Positions 26,852 to 35,685 of a stretch of 64,000 nt of DNA are shown here, one piece after another. The notes beneath the pieces were generated by a model. It was not told the DNA's origin. It made no database searches and saw only the letters and a list, made by a program, of their open reading frames with translations. The stretch covers positions 62,001-126,000 of the forward strand of contig NZ_VIRL01000013.1 of NCBI RefSeq assembly GCF_006874465.1, in the 5' to 3' direction. The stretch comes from Microbispora bryophytorum (GTDB taxonomy: Bacteria > Actinomycetota > Actinomycetes > Streptosporangiales > Streptosporangiaceae). Position 1 is the first letter of the stretch, and each line of letters begins with the position of its first letter. Position numbers and translations under genes: made by a program.

Positions 26852-27874
26852 ATGAACGCCGCCGGACCACTGCCGGTGATCGACGTGGCCGCCCTCACCG
26901 GCTCCGGGACCGGCCCCGGAGCAGGCCGGGAGCGCGCCGAGGTCGCGCGCCGGATCGAGGCCGCCTGCCTGGACAGCGGTTTCTTCTACATCAGCGGCCA
27001 CGGGGTGCCCGAGGCGTTGATCGCGGAGCTGAGGGACGCCGCAGCGCGCTTCTTCCGGTTGCCCGAGGAGCACAGGTCGCGCATCTCCATGGAGCGGGGC
27101 GGGCGGGCCTGGCGCGGATATTTCCCTGTGGGCGGCGAGCTCACCTCCGGCCGGCCCGACCTCAAGGAGGGCGTCTATTTCGGCGCCGAGCTCGACGCCG
27201 ACGATCCCCGGCCGCTGCACGGACGCAACCTCTTCCCCGAGGAGGTGCCCGAACTGCGCCCGGCCGTGCTGACGTACATGGACGCCCTCACCCACGTGGG
27301 GCAGGCGGTCATGCGGGGCGTGGCGCTGAGCCTGGGACTCGACGAGGACTACTTCGCCGCCGGCTACACGGCCACGCCCACGACCCTGTTCCGGATCTTC
27401 CACTATCCGCCCCCGCCGTACGCCGAGCCGGACGAGTGGGGGGTCGGCGAGCACACCGACTACGGCCTGCTGACGCTGCTGCTGCAGGACGACAATCCCG
27501 GCCTCCAGGTGCACACCGCCCGCGGCTGGATCGAGGCGCCGCCCATCCCGGGCACGCTGGTCTGCAACATCGGCGACATGCTCGACAAGCTGACCGGCGG
27601 CCTGTATCGGTCGACGCCGCACCGCGTGCGCAACTGCACGGGCCGCGGCAGGCTGTCCTTCCCCTTCTTCTTCGACCCGGGCTGGGACTGCGAGGTGCCG
27701 CCGCTGCCCTCCCTGCCCGCCCGCGAGGGGGGCCGCGCCCGCTGGGACGGCCTCGACCTGCGGGCCTTCTCCGGCACATACGGCGACTATCTGACTGCGA
27801 AGGTCGCCAAGGTGTTCCCGGGGCTCGGCGGCCAGGTGCTGCCGCCGGCCCGCGGAGCGCGTGAAAACGTGTAA
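26852..27874 (+). CDS. Isopenicillin-N-synthase-like Fe(II)/2-oxoglutarate oxygenase
   Basis: This 340-residue dioxygenase has the N-terminal DIOX_N block ([25 protein letters not shown]) and the jelly-roll core. The iron ligands are H201 and D203 (GEHTDYG) and H257 (STPHRV), and the 2-oxoglutarate-binding Arg-x-Ser is R267/S269 (GRLSF). All are intact. It resembles general actinobacterial and fungal members of the family, not a dedicated penicillin enzyme, so the substrate is open. The ATG at 26852 is preferred; a GTG 6 nt upstream is possible. It is divergent from the orphan kinase. Confidence 0.88.
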   Translation: MNAAGPLPVIDVAALTGSGTGPGAGRERAEVARRIEAACLDSGFFYISGHGVPEALIAELRDAAARFFRLPEEHRSRISMERGGRAWRGYFPVGGELTSGRPDLKEGVYFGAELDADDPRPLHGRNLFPEEVPELRPAVLTYMDALTHVGQAVMRGVALSLGLDEDYFAAGYTATPTTLFRIFHYPPPPYAEPDEWGVGEHTDYGLLTLLLQDDNPGLQVHTARGWIEAPPIPGTLVCNIGDMLDKLTGGLYRSTPHRVRNCTGRGRLSFPFFFDPGWDCEVPPLPSLPAREGGRARWDGLDLRAFSGTYGDYLTAKVAKVFPGLGGQVLPPARGARENV

Positions 27875-27908
27875 TCAAGAAAGCAGCCAGACCGGCACAA
27901 TATTCGCC

Positions 27909-29039
27909 ATGCATCTCCCCCGCTGGTTCGCCGAGCGCGTCGAACCGACCGCTCCGGACGCCGAACTGCGCGTCTCCACGATCGAGCTCTTCTTCGACCT
28001 CGTCTTCGTCTTCACGATCACCCAGCTCACGTCGTTGCTGGTGGGCGATTTCACCCGGCAGGACGGGGAAGGATTCGCCGGCCAGGGCACCGTGCAGGCC
28101 GTCCTGATCTTCGGTCTGCTCTGGTGGATGTACTCCGGCTACGCCTGGCTCACCAACACCGTGCCGCCGGAGCGCGCGGCCCGGCGGGTGCTCATCCTGT
28201 GCGGCATGGCCGGATTCCTGATCATGGCCCTGGCCGTCCCGCGCACCTTCTCGGGCAGCGGCGTGACGTTCGCCGTCGGCTACCTCGTCATCGTGCTCGT
28301 CCACGGCGGGCTCTACCTGCAGGCGACGGCCGCGATCGCGCGGGTCGTGCCGTTCAACCTGGCCGCGACCGCGCTCGTCTTCGCCGCGGCCTTCACCGAC
28401 GCGCCATGGAACTACGCGCTGTGGACTGCGGCCCTCGTGCTCATCTGGATGAGCCCGATCTTCATCGGGCAGAAGGGCTTTCCCCTGCACGCCGCGCACA
28501 TCGTCGAGCGGCACGGCCTGCTGGTGATCATCGTGCTGGGCGAGTCGATCGTGGCGATCGGCATCGGGGCGACCGACGGCCACCCCGGCGCGGCGCTGAT
28601 CGTGGCGGCCCTGCTGGGCCTCGCCCTCACGGCGTCACTGTGGTGGGTGTACTTCGGACGCGGCGAGAGCGGGCCCGAGCACGCGCTGATGCGGGCCGAG
28701 GTCGTCCAGCGGACGCGGCTCATCCTGGGCGCGTACTTCTATGCCCACATCCCGATCCTGCTGGGGGTCGTCGCGACGGCGGCCGGGATCAAGAAGGCCG
28801 TCGGCCACGACCATCTCGGTCTCGGCCCCGCCGTCGCGCTGGCCGGGGGCACCGCGATGTTCCTGCTCGGCGACCTGTGGTTCCGCCGGGTGCTCGGGGT
28901 GGGACGGACCGCCGTACGGGTCGCCGCGGCGCTGCTGGCCGCGGCGACCGTCCCGATCGGCCTGTGGTCGTCGGCCGCCCACCTCGGCGCGCTGGTCGTC
29001 CTGCTGGTCGTGATGATCTGCGTGGAGACCGCCCTGTAG
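27909..29039 (+). CDS. Low-temperature-requirement A (LtrA) family membrane protein
   Basis: This 376-residue integral membrane protein has the family hallmark ELFFDLVFVFTITQL near residue 20, then YSGYAWLTNTVPPE and GLLVIIVLGESIVAIG. About ten hydrophobic helices can be traced. LtrA was named from cold-sensitive Listeria mutants; its biochemical role is unknown. The ATG at 27909 fits the family start but has no clear ribosome-binding site, so the frame could begin at 27861, which would overlap the oxygenase stop region. It is convergent with the GH1 gene. Confidence 0.87.
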   Translation: MHLPRWFAERVEPTAPDAELRVSTIELFFDLVFVFTITQLTSLLVGDFTRQDGEGFAGQGTVQAVLIFGLLWWMYSGYAWLTNTVPPERAARRVLILCGMAGFLIMALAVPRTFSGSGVTFAVGYLVIVLVHGGLYLQATAAIARVVPFNLAATALVFAAAFTDAPWNYALWTAALVLIWMSPIFIGQKGFPLHAAHIVERHGLLVIIVLGESIVAIGIGATDGHPGAALIVAALLGLALTASLWWVYFGRGESGPEHALMRAEVVQRTRLILGAYFYAHIPILLGVVATAAGIKKAVGHDHLGLGPAVALAGGTAMFLLGDLWFRRVLGVGRTAVRVAAALLAAATVPIGLWSSAAHLGALVVLLVVMICVETAL

Positions 29040-29051
29040 GGACGGGCCGCC

Positions 29052-30350
29052 TCAGTCCGCCAGGCCGTTCCGGGCGATCACGTCGCGATACCAGCGGGCG
29101 CTGTCGCGCGGCGTGCGTTCCAGCGTGTCGTAGTCGACCCGGACGAGCCCGAACCGCTTGTTGTATCCCCGGGCCCACTCGAAGTTGTCCATCAGCGACC
29201 ACACGAAGTAGCCGCGCAGGTCGGCGCCCCGGTCCATGGCCGACCGGGCGGCGCGGAAGTGGGCGTCGAGATAGGAGATCCGGCCGGGGTCGGACACCCC
29301 GTCGGGAACGGCCGCCCCGTTCTCCGTGATCATCAAAGGGATGCCGGGGTAGTCGCGCGTCAGCCGTAGGAGCAGGTCCTCCAGCCCGGCCGGGTTGATC
29401 TCCCAGTCCATCTCGGTGACCTCGCCGTGCGGGTCCTCCCAGGCGATGCCCGCGCTGCCGGGATACTCCAGATGCCCCTCCGACGAGGGGTCGGCCACGA
29501 CCCGGTTGACCGTGTAGTAGTTGACGCCGAGCACGTCGATCGGCTGCGCGATCGTCGGCAGGTCGTCCAGGTTGACCTTGGTGAAACGTTCCAGGTGGGC
29601 GAGGACGTCCGCGGGATACTCGCCGCGCAGCACGGGATCGAGGAAGAGCCGGTTCGCCAGCCCGTCGATCAGGCGGGCCGGCTCGGGGTCGCCGAGGACC
29701 GGCGTCAGGTTCAGTGTCAGCGAGACCGACTCCGCGCCCCCTGCCCGCAGCGCCTGCACGGCCAGGCCGTGCCCGAGCATCAGGTGGTGGGCGGCGGTGA
29801 ACGCGGCGGCCGGGTCGGTCACCCCGGGCGCGTGCCGGCCGGATCCGTGCCCGACGAACGCCGACACCCAGGGCTCGTTGAGCGTCGTCCAGACCTTGAC
29901 GCGGTCACCCAGGCGCCGGTGCACGGCGGCGGCGTAGTCGGCGAACCGGAAGGCCGTCTCACGGTTGGTCCAGCCGCCCGTGTCCTGCAGCGTCTGCGGG
30001 AGGTCCCAGTGGTAGAGCGTCGCGACGGGCGTGATGCCCTTGGCGAGCAGGGCGTCGACGAGCCGGTCGTAGAAGCTCAGGTCGGCGAGGCGCGGCCAGG
30101 CCACCGAGAACCGGTAGGCCTTCAGCCCCAGCCACGCCATGATCTCGACGTCCTCGAGATAGCGGTTGTAGTGGTCGCAGGCCACGTCGCCGGTGTGGCC
30201 GTCGGCGATCATGCCGGGTGTGTGGGAGAAGGTGTCCCAGATCGAGGGGACGCGGCCGTCGGCGTGGACCGCTCCCTCGATCTGGTACGACGCGGTCGCG
30301 GCCCCCCACAGGAAGCCGTCAGGAAATGATGTCTCGGGAAATGAGGTCAT
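29052..30350 (-). CDS. GH1 beta-glucosidase-type glycosidase with shortened loop
   Basis: This 432-residue cytoplasmic retaining glycosidase probably hydrolyses beta-glucosides. The acid/base Glu is E159 (TTLNEPW) and the nucleophile is E343 (MITENGAA); the N-terminal FLWGAATASYQIEGA and C-terminal WSLMDNFEWARGY sugar-binding motifs are present. The stretch after WPR (residues 85-92, WPRLADLSF) lacks about 10-12 residues found in nearly all GH1 enzymes, where a Pro/Gly-rich loop joins it to LDFYDRLVD. The ATG overlaps the lacI stop by 4 bp, so translation is coupled. It is the last gene of the GH3-LacI-GH1 operon. Confidence 0.93.
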   Translation of the reverse strand: MTSFPETSFPDGFLWGAATASYQIEGAVHADGRVPSIWDTFSHTPGMIADGHTGDVACDHYNRYLEDVEIMAWLGLKAYRFSVAWPRLADLSFYDRLVDALLAKGITPVATLYHWDLPQTLQDTGGWTNRETAFRFADYAAAVHRRLGDRVKVWTTLNEPWVSAFVGHGSGRHAPGVTDPAAAFTAAHHLMLGHGLAVQALRAGGAESVSLTLNLTPVLGDPEPARLIDGLANRLFLDPVLRGEYPADVLAHLERFTKVNLDDLPTIAQPIDVLGVNYYTVNRVVADPSSEGHLEYPGSAGIAWEDPHGEVTEMDWEINPAGLEDLLLRLTRDYPGIPLMITENGAAVPDGVSDPGRISYLDAHFRAARSAMDRGADLRGYFVWSLMDNFEWARGYNKRFGLVRVDYDTLERTPRDSARWYRDVIARNGLAD

Positions 30351-31348
30351 CGTGAACTTTCGCGAATCGTCAATCGAGGTTCGAGGAGCGTCGACTCGGG
30401 GACGGCCTGGCCCTCCAGCTTGGCCATGAGCAGCCGGACCGCCTGCCTGCCGACGTCCTCGGCGGGAATGAGTACGGAGGTCAGCGCGGGGCTGGCCCGC
30501 TCGGCGATGTCGTCCGGGCAGATCGCCACCACCGAGACGTCCTCGGGCACCCGCCTGCCGAGAATCCGCAACGCCCCCAGCACGTGGCCGGTGGCCGCTT
30601 CATTGTGCACGACGAGCCCGGACAGCCCCGGCCGCTCGTCGAGCAGCAGCTTCACGGCGGCGTGGATCTCGTCGAAGGACTCCTCGCAGGGCCGCGCGTC
30701 GGCCTCGATCCCGTGCCGTCGGGCCGCTTCCACGTAACCCGCCATCGTCCGCTCGGCGAACCCGGTGCCGCGCTCGTAGACCACGCGCGGCGCGCCCAGC
30801 AGCGCGATCTCGCGATGCCCGAGATCGGCCAGGTGGTCGGCGCACAGCGCCCCGGCGCGGGCGAAGTCGAGGTCGACGCAGGTCAGCCCTTCGGGGTCGG
30901 CAGGGAAACCTATCAGCACGCTCGGCTCGGCGAGCTTGCGCAGCAGCGGCACCCGGGGGTCGTGGATCTCCACGTCCATCAGCAACAACCCGTCGACCAG
31001 CGCGCTGGCCGCCACCCGGTGCAGCCCGTCCGGCCCCTCGTCGGCCGTCATGAGGAGCACGTCATGGTCGTACTTGCGGGCCGTGGTGACGACCGAGGTC
31101 GCGAACTGCATGAGGACCGGCAGGTTCATGCCGGCCCGCAGCGGCAGCACCAGCGCGATGACCTTCGCGCGCTTGCTCGCCAGAGCGCGGGCACCGGCGT
31201 TGGGGTGATAACCGAGGACCCGCACGCTGTCCAGGACCCGCTGCCGGGTGGTCGCCGATATCGCCCGCTTGCCGCTCAGCACGTACGAGACCGTGGACAC
31301 GGCGACCCCCGCGTGCTTGGCGACGTCGGCGATCGTCACGGTCCTCAC
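30347..31348 (-). CDS. LacI-family repressor of the GH3-GH1 operon
   Basis: This 333-residue regulator has an N-terminal LacI helix-turn-helix (VTIADVAKHAGVAVSTVSYVLSGK) and hinge helix (NAGARALASKRAK), followed by a periplasmic-binding-protein-like sugar sensor. The GTG at 31348 overlaps the GH3 stop by 4 bp and its own stop overlaps the GH1 start by 4 bp. The two identical palindromes upstream of GH3 have the central CG expected for LacI-type sites, so autoregulation of the whole operon is likely. The inducer is probably a beta-glucoside or other oligosaccharide. Confidence 0.92.
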   Translation of the reverse strand: MRTVTIADVAKHAGVAVSTVSYVLSGKRAISATTRQRVLDSVRVLGYHPNAGARALASKRAKVIALVLPLRAGMNLPVLMQFATSVVTTARKYDHDVLLMTADEGPDGLHRVAASALVDGLLLMDVEIHDPRVPLLRKLAEPSVLIGFPADPEGLTCVDLDFARAGALCADHLADLGHREIALLGAPRVVYERGTGFAERTMAGYVEAARRHGIEADARPCEESFDEIHAAVKLLLDERPGLSGLVVHNEAATGHVLGALRILGRRVPEDVSVVAICPDDIAERASPALTSVLIPAEDVGRQAVRLLMAKLEGQAVPESTLLEPRLTIRESSR

Positions 31349-34281
31349 CGGGAGAACCCCGGGACGAAGCCCAGCGCGCCCACCGTGACCCCCTCGCTCT
31401 CGTACACCACATAAAGATCGCGCACTCCGACGGCTCCCGCCAGCGGAGTGCTCACCTCGACGAAATCGTGCCTGGTCGCCGTGGGCGGGACGCTGACCGC
31501 GCCCGCGACCTCGCCGGTGAGGGGGTCGTCGAGCCGCAGCGTGACCACCCCGCCCTCCTCGCTCGACACCGCGAGCACGCACGCGGGCGGGCCCCCGTCG
31601 GCGAGATCCCCGCCGAAGTCCCGTTCGCCGAAGTCCCCTCCGATGTCCCCTCCCCTGAAATCCCCTCCGATGTCCCCTCCCCTGAAATCCCCTCCGCCGA
31701 AGTCCCCTCCGCCGAAGTCACAGTCGCGGAAGGCGATCCACGATCCGGGCGACGTGGAGCGGACCGCGTCGCCGGAGTCGAGAGCGGCGTCGCACAGCAC
31801 CACACCGTCGTACTCGTCGTGATCGGCCACGTCCAGTGGCCCCGAGGTCAGATCGCGCGGCGGGATGCGCTCACCCCGCACCCGGAACGGCGCGCACAGC
31901 CGGATGTCCCCCGCCGAGGCGCCCACCTGCGCCTTGTGCGCGGCCTCCTCGACCACGAACCTGCCGCGCGTCACGTCCCAGAAGGCCAGGTCGGCGACCG
32001 GCACGTCCACCGACACCGTACGGCTCTCGCCCGGCGCGAGCCGCACCTTCACGAAACCGCGCAGCTGGCGAAGCGGCTGCTTCACCCGGGAGCGCCGCTG
32101 GCGGGTGTAGAACTGCACGACCTCCTCCCCCTCGCGCTCGCCCGCGTTCGTCACGGTCACCCGGAGGGTCAGCGTGTCGTCCTTGGCGAGGTCGGCCGAC
32201 GACAGCTCCAGATCGGAGTAGACGAAGCGGGTGTAGCTCAGGCCGTGCCCGAACGGATAGAGCGGCCGGCCACGGTAGTAGAGGTAGGTGGCGTCGGAGG
32301 CGATGATGTCGTAGTCGAGCAGGTCGGGCAGTTCCGCGGCCGAGCGGTACCACGTCTGGGTGAGGCGGCCGCCCGGGTCGTCGTCACCGAGCAGCACGCC
32401 GGCGAGCGCGTGGCCGTACTCCTGGCCGCCGTGGGCCGACCAGACGACGGCGGGCAGGTGCTCCTGCGCCCAGGTCACCGCGAACGGGTAGCCGCTGGAG
32501 ACCACGAGCACGGTGGCCGGGTTGGCCGCGTGGACGGCCTTCAGCAGGGCCTCCTGCCGCTCGGGCAGCGCCAGCGTCGCGCGGTCCTCGGTCTCGCGGC
32601 CGTTCACCAGCGGGTGGTCGCCCAGCACGACGACCGCGACGTCCGCGCGCGCCGCGACCTGCGCGGCGCGGGCCGCGCCGCTCTCGACAGGTTCCACCGA
32701 CAGCACGGACGCGGCGTCGGGGTCGTCGGTCGTGCGGACGACGCCGTCGGCCACGGTGACGTAGCGGCCGGAGGAGATGTTGCGGAGCACCACGCCCCTC
32801 AGCCGCTCCTCGATCCGGAAGGTCTGGCGCACCTCCCAGCCGTTCGGTCCCGGCTGGTCGTTGGCCAGCACGCCGTCCTCGCCCGCCGACACGTGCCGCC
32901 CGTTCGCGCAGGACCGGAACGCGAACGCCCCGCCGCCCCAGTCGAACACGTCGAAGCAGGAGCGTTCGCCCCCCACGTACAGCGGACCGCCGGCGGGGTC
33001 GGCGGACGCGCCGACGTACCCGCCCTCGGTGCGCAGCGCCACCCGGTCGGCGCCCTCGCAGAAGACGGTCTCGCACCGCTCGGCGAGCCCCGCCAGGGCC
33101 GTGACCTGATAGGGCAGCGTGCCGCTGTACCAGTCCTCGAACAACGCGTCGGCCAGCGGGCCGATCACCGCGACCGTACGCGGGGCGGCCAGCGGAAGCA
33201 GGCCGTCGTTCTTCAGCAGGGTGATCGACTGACGGGCCGCCTCCCGCGCGAGCCGCCGGTGCTCGGGGCTGTTGACGACGTCGTGGGTGATGTCGTCGTA
33301 CGGCGTGGCGGGGTCGAACTCGCCGAGCCGCACCCGGATCGACAGCGCGTGCCGGGCGGCGGCGTCAATGTCGGCCTCGGTCAGCAGACCGCGGCCCAGC
33401 GCGGTCCTGACGTGGCCCAGAGTGGCGGCGGTGTCCGCGTCGTCCTGGGTGAAGCTGTCGAGCCCGGCCTTGATCGCATGCGCGTACGCCTCGGGCAGGT
33501 CCTTGTGGTAGCCCTGCGGCCCGGCGAGGTTGCCCGGCGCGTACGCGTCGCTGACCACGAGGATGTCGTCGGGCGCCCACGTGCGCAGGTGGCTGCCGAT
33601 CAGCGGTGACAGGTGGGCAGGCCGGCCGTTGACGAGGTTGTACGACGGCATGACGGCGACCGCGGCCCCCGACTCGACGGCCGGCCGGAACGCCTTCAGC
33701 TCGTACTCGTGCAGCGCCCGCGGCGGCAGGACGCTGGAGGTCACGCACCGGTCGGTCTCGTTGTTGTAGCCGAGGAAGTGCTTCAGCGTGGGCGCCGTCT
33801 TCAGCACGGCATGGCCGCCGCGCAGGCCACGAGCGTAGGCCGTGCCCATCACCCCCGTCAGCCAGGGGTCCTCGGAGTAGCCCTCCTCGTTGCGGCCCCA
33901 GCGCGGGTCGCGCAGCGGGTTGACCACCGGCGCCCAGACGTTGCGGCCCACGCTCTGCGGATCCTTGTGGTGGAAGGCCATGACCTCGTCGCCGGTCGCC
34001 TCCCCCACCTGACGCACCAGGTCCGGGTTCCAGGTGCTCGCCAGCCCGACGGCCTGGGGGAACACGGTGGCCGGGCCGTGCCAGGCCAGACCGTGCAGGG
34101 CCTCGGTGCCGGTGCGGAAGACCCGCAGGCCGAGTCGTTCCACCGGCGCCTGGTACTGGTGCAGCAGGCCGATCTTCTCGTCGAGCGTGAGCCTGCCGAG
34201 CAGGTCGTCCACCCGTTGGGCGGGAGACAGCGCGGGATTCCGGAATGCCGGGTCCTGGTCGTGTCTCTCCGGTTCGTTCAT
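31345..34281 (-). CDS. GH3 beta-glycosidase with internal trefoil-like and C-terminal binding domains
   Basis: This 978-residue GH3 enzyme lacks a signal peptide. The (beta/alpha)8 domain has PRWGRNEEGYSEDP and nucleophile D245 (VVSDAYAPGN). The beta-sandwich domain has LLKNDGLLPL. Between them, residues about 411-530 look like a fascin-type beta-trefoil (DRVALRTEGGYVGAS, RSCANGRHVSAG, SSGRYVTV). A fibronectin-III-like domain follows, then a C-terminal CBM6-like sandwich. Residues about 853-890 are an in-frame D-F/I-G-G repeat absent from the 43969-46899 paralogue. The ATG at 34281 has GGTGAG upstream; a GTG at 34293 is possible. It is the first gene of the operon. Confidence 0.9.
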   Translation of the reverse strand: MNEPERHDQDPAFRNPALSPAQRVDDLLGRLTLDEKIGLLHQYQAPVERLGLRVFRTGTEALHGLAWHGPATVFPQAVGLASTWNPDLVRQVGEATGDEVMAFHHKDPQSVGRNVWAPVVNPLRDPRWGRNEEGYSEDPWLTGVMGTAYARGLRGGHAVLKTAPTLKHFLGYNNETDRCVTSSVLPPRALHEYELKAFRPAVESGAAVAVMPSYNLVNGRPAHLSPLIGSHLRTWAPDDILVVSDAYAPGNLAGPQGYHKDLPEAYAHAIKAGLDSFTQDDADTAATLGHVRTALGRGLLTEADIDAAARHALSIRVRLGEFDPATPYDDITHDVVNSPEHRRLAREAARQSITLLKNDGLLPLAAPRTVAVIGPLADALFEDWYSGTLPYQVTALAGLAERCETVFCEGADRVALRTEGGYVGASADPAGGPLYVGGERSCFDVFDWGGGAFAFRSCANGRHVSAGEDGVLANDQPGPNGWEVRQTFRIEERLRGVVLRNISSGRYVTVADGVVRTTDDPDAASVLSVEPVESGAARAAQVAARADVAVVVLGDHPLVNGRETEDRATLALPERQEALLKAVHAANPATVLVVSSGYPFAVTWAQEHLPAVVWSAHGGQEYGHALAGVLLGDDDPGGRLTQTWYRSAAELPDLLDYDIIASDATYLYYRGRPLYPFGHGLSYTRFVYSDLELSSADLAKDDTLTLRVTVTNAGEREGEEVVQFYTRQRRSRVKQPLRQLRGFVKVRLAPGESRTVSVDVPVADLAFWDVTRGRFVVEEAAHKAQVGASAGDIRLCAPFRVRGERIPPRDLTSGPLDVADHDEYDGVVLCDAALDSGDAVRSTSPGSWIAFRDCDFGGGDFGGGDFRGGDIGGDFRGGDIGGDFGERDFGGDLADGGPPACVLAVSSEEGGVVTLRLDDPLTGEVAGAVSVPPTATRHDFVEVSTPLAGAVGVRDLYVVYESEGVTVGALGFVPGFSR
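31611..31722. repeat. Coding minisatellite in the GH3 gene
   Basis: There are two exact tandem copies of a 27-bp unit (31641-31667 and 31668-31694), flanked by 15-bp variants (for example 31695-31709). The array stays in frame and encodes Gly-Gly-Asp-Phe-like repeats. It looks like recent slippage expansion. Confidence 0.9.
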
Positions 34282-34301
34282 CTGGAGACTCACCCTTCGC
34301 G

Positions 34302-34315
34302 TCGAAGCGCTTCGA
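34302..34315. promoter_or_regulatory. LacI-type operator O1 of the GH3 operon
   Basis: TCGAAGCGCTTCGA is a perfect 14-bp palindrome ending 21 bp before the GH3 start codon. It is identical to a second copy 83 bp upstream. Confidence 0.8.
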
Positions 34316-34384
34316 TGACCTGCCGAAAAGACGCCCCATGAGGGCGTCGCGAGGATCCGCATGTTCGGTTGGAGAAGCGCCACA

Positions 34385-34398
34385 TCGAAGCGCTTCGA
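34385..34398. promoter_or_regulatory. LacI-type operator O2 of the GH3 operon
   Basis: This is a second exact copy of the 14-bp palindrome. The centre-to-centre distance of 83 bp is close to eight helical turns, which would put both sites on the same face of DNA. Confidence 0.8.
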
Positions 34399-34596
34399 AA
34401 GGGTTGCCGCGAGTTTCTGGCGTGTAAATCCGGGCTTATCCGGAAGAGTGCCCTCATCCTCGGCTCAGGTCAAGACCCTCGCCGGTTTCACCTCGTTGTC
34501 ACGTGAAGGCCCACTCCGGCCGACCACGAGAGCGGGCGCGGGCCGGGAGTTCCGGCCGGTCCGCGCTCGCCCTCGGATGCCTCGGGAGTCCCCCAG

Positions 34597-35523
34597 TCAG
34601 CGGACGATCTGCAGCAGCGCCTGCCGCCTGGCCGCGGCGGGCTCGGTCAGGCGCTGCACCTGCCTGCCGTTCTTGTCGAGCACGACCAGGGTGTTGGCGG
34701 CGCGCCCGGCGACCCGGACGACCAGGCGGCCGTCGCGCAGGTAGAAGGCGCCGATGAGCGAGCCCTTCACCGGGATGGCGGCCTTCTTTCCTGTGGCCAC
34801 GTCGACCACGGCCGGGCGGAAGCCCCCCGGCCAGGAGCCGTCGCCGCCCGGCGCGTTCCTCGACAGCGGCGCCACGACGACCTTCGTGCCGTCGGGCGAC
34901 AGGCTCTGCACGTGGTTGGCGAGGCCGACGCCCTTCACCTTGACCGCCTTGCCGGTCCTCACATCGAGGCGGTACACACCCTCGGTCGTCCCCGCGTACC
35001 CGGCGAGGTAGCGGCCGTCGGCCGACCACGCCAGGTGGCAGACCCCGAGAGTGGTGCCCGCCTTCCTGCCGCCCCGGCCGTCCGTGCCGACGACCGAGAC
35101 CGACCCGGCGTCCGAGTTGCCCTTCTTCACGTACGCCACCCGGCGGGAGTCGGGCGACCAGACCGGGGTGGCGCACGGGAACCCGGCCGCGGCGCCCCTG
35201 GCCACGGTCGCGGCGGTGCTGCCGCTCCCGACCCGGACGTAGCCGCGGTCGGTGATCCAGGCGAGTTTCCTGCCGTCCGGGGACGCGGAGAACTGGCCCG
35301 TCATCGGCATGACGCCGAGCTTCGTGAAGCCCTTGCCGGGCTCGTACCGGCTGATCGGGAAGCCCTTGCCGTAGGAGAGGTAGACGGCGACCCCGATGAG
35401 AGGCTTCGGCCGGGCGTAGGTCCCGGCGGGAGCGGCGGCGGCCGCGGGGGCGGCCAGTGCTGCAGTAAGCGCGGCAGCAAGCGCGGTGGAGAGCACAGCG
35501 GCGGACAGCGGGCGAGTGTTCAT
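34597..35523 (-). CDS. Secreted TolB/WD40-like beta-propeller protein
   Basis: This 308-residue protein has a clear Sec signal peptide (about 30 residues, ending AAPAAAAAPA) and a series of propeller blades with SPDGRKLAW, SPDSRRVAYV, SADGRYLAGY and SPDGTKVVV. These are the TolB-like/WD40-like repeats. It is probably an extracellular or wall-associated binding protein; no catalytic motif is seen. The ATG at 35523 has GGAAC upstream. It lies between the ROK regulator and the GH3 operon on the same strand and may share control with either. Confidence 0.78.
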   Translation of the reverse strand: MNTRPLSAAVLSTALAAALTAALAAPAAAAAPAGTYARPKPLIGVAVYLSYGKGFPISRYEPGKGFTKLGVMPMTGQFSASPDGRKLAWITDRGYVRVGSGSTAATVARGAAAGFPCATPVWSPDSRRVAYVKKGNSDAGSVSVVGTDGRGGRKAGTTLGVCHLAWSADGRYLAGYAGTTEGVYRLDVRTGKAVKVKGVGLANHVQSLSPDGTKVVVAPLSRNAPGGDGSWPGGFRPAVVDVATGKKAAIPVKGSLIGAFYLRDGRLVVRVAGRAANTLVVLDKNGRQVQRLTEPAAARRQALLQIVR

Positions 35524-35685
35524 CGTGTTCCAATTCGTCGACAGTCAGTTGTTCGACGCCTCGCGCCCCGGCCGGGTTCGCGGCCCCTCGATATCGGTAC
35601 GCCTGCCGCCGGCCCGAGGCCGGGTGCTTCCGGTGCCAGTGCGCCCAAGCCAGGCCCCAGGCGCTCGGACGGCGGGATGGGACGG

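Larger units (their letters stand above)
34282..34596. other. Intergenic region upstream of the GH3 operon
   Basis: This 315-bp stretch carries the two LacI-type operators and must contain the GH3 promoter. No -35/-10 pair stands out by eye. The part from 34400 to 34596 follows the beta-propeller gene and shows no strong hairpin or ORF. Confidence 0.6.
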
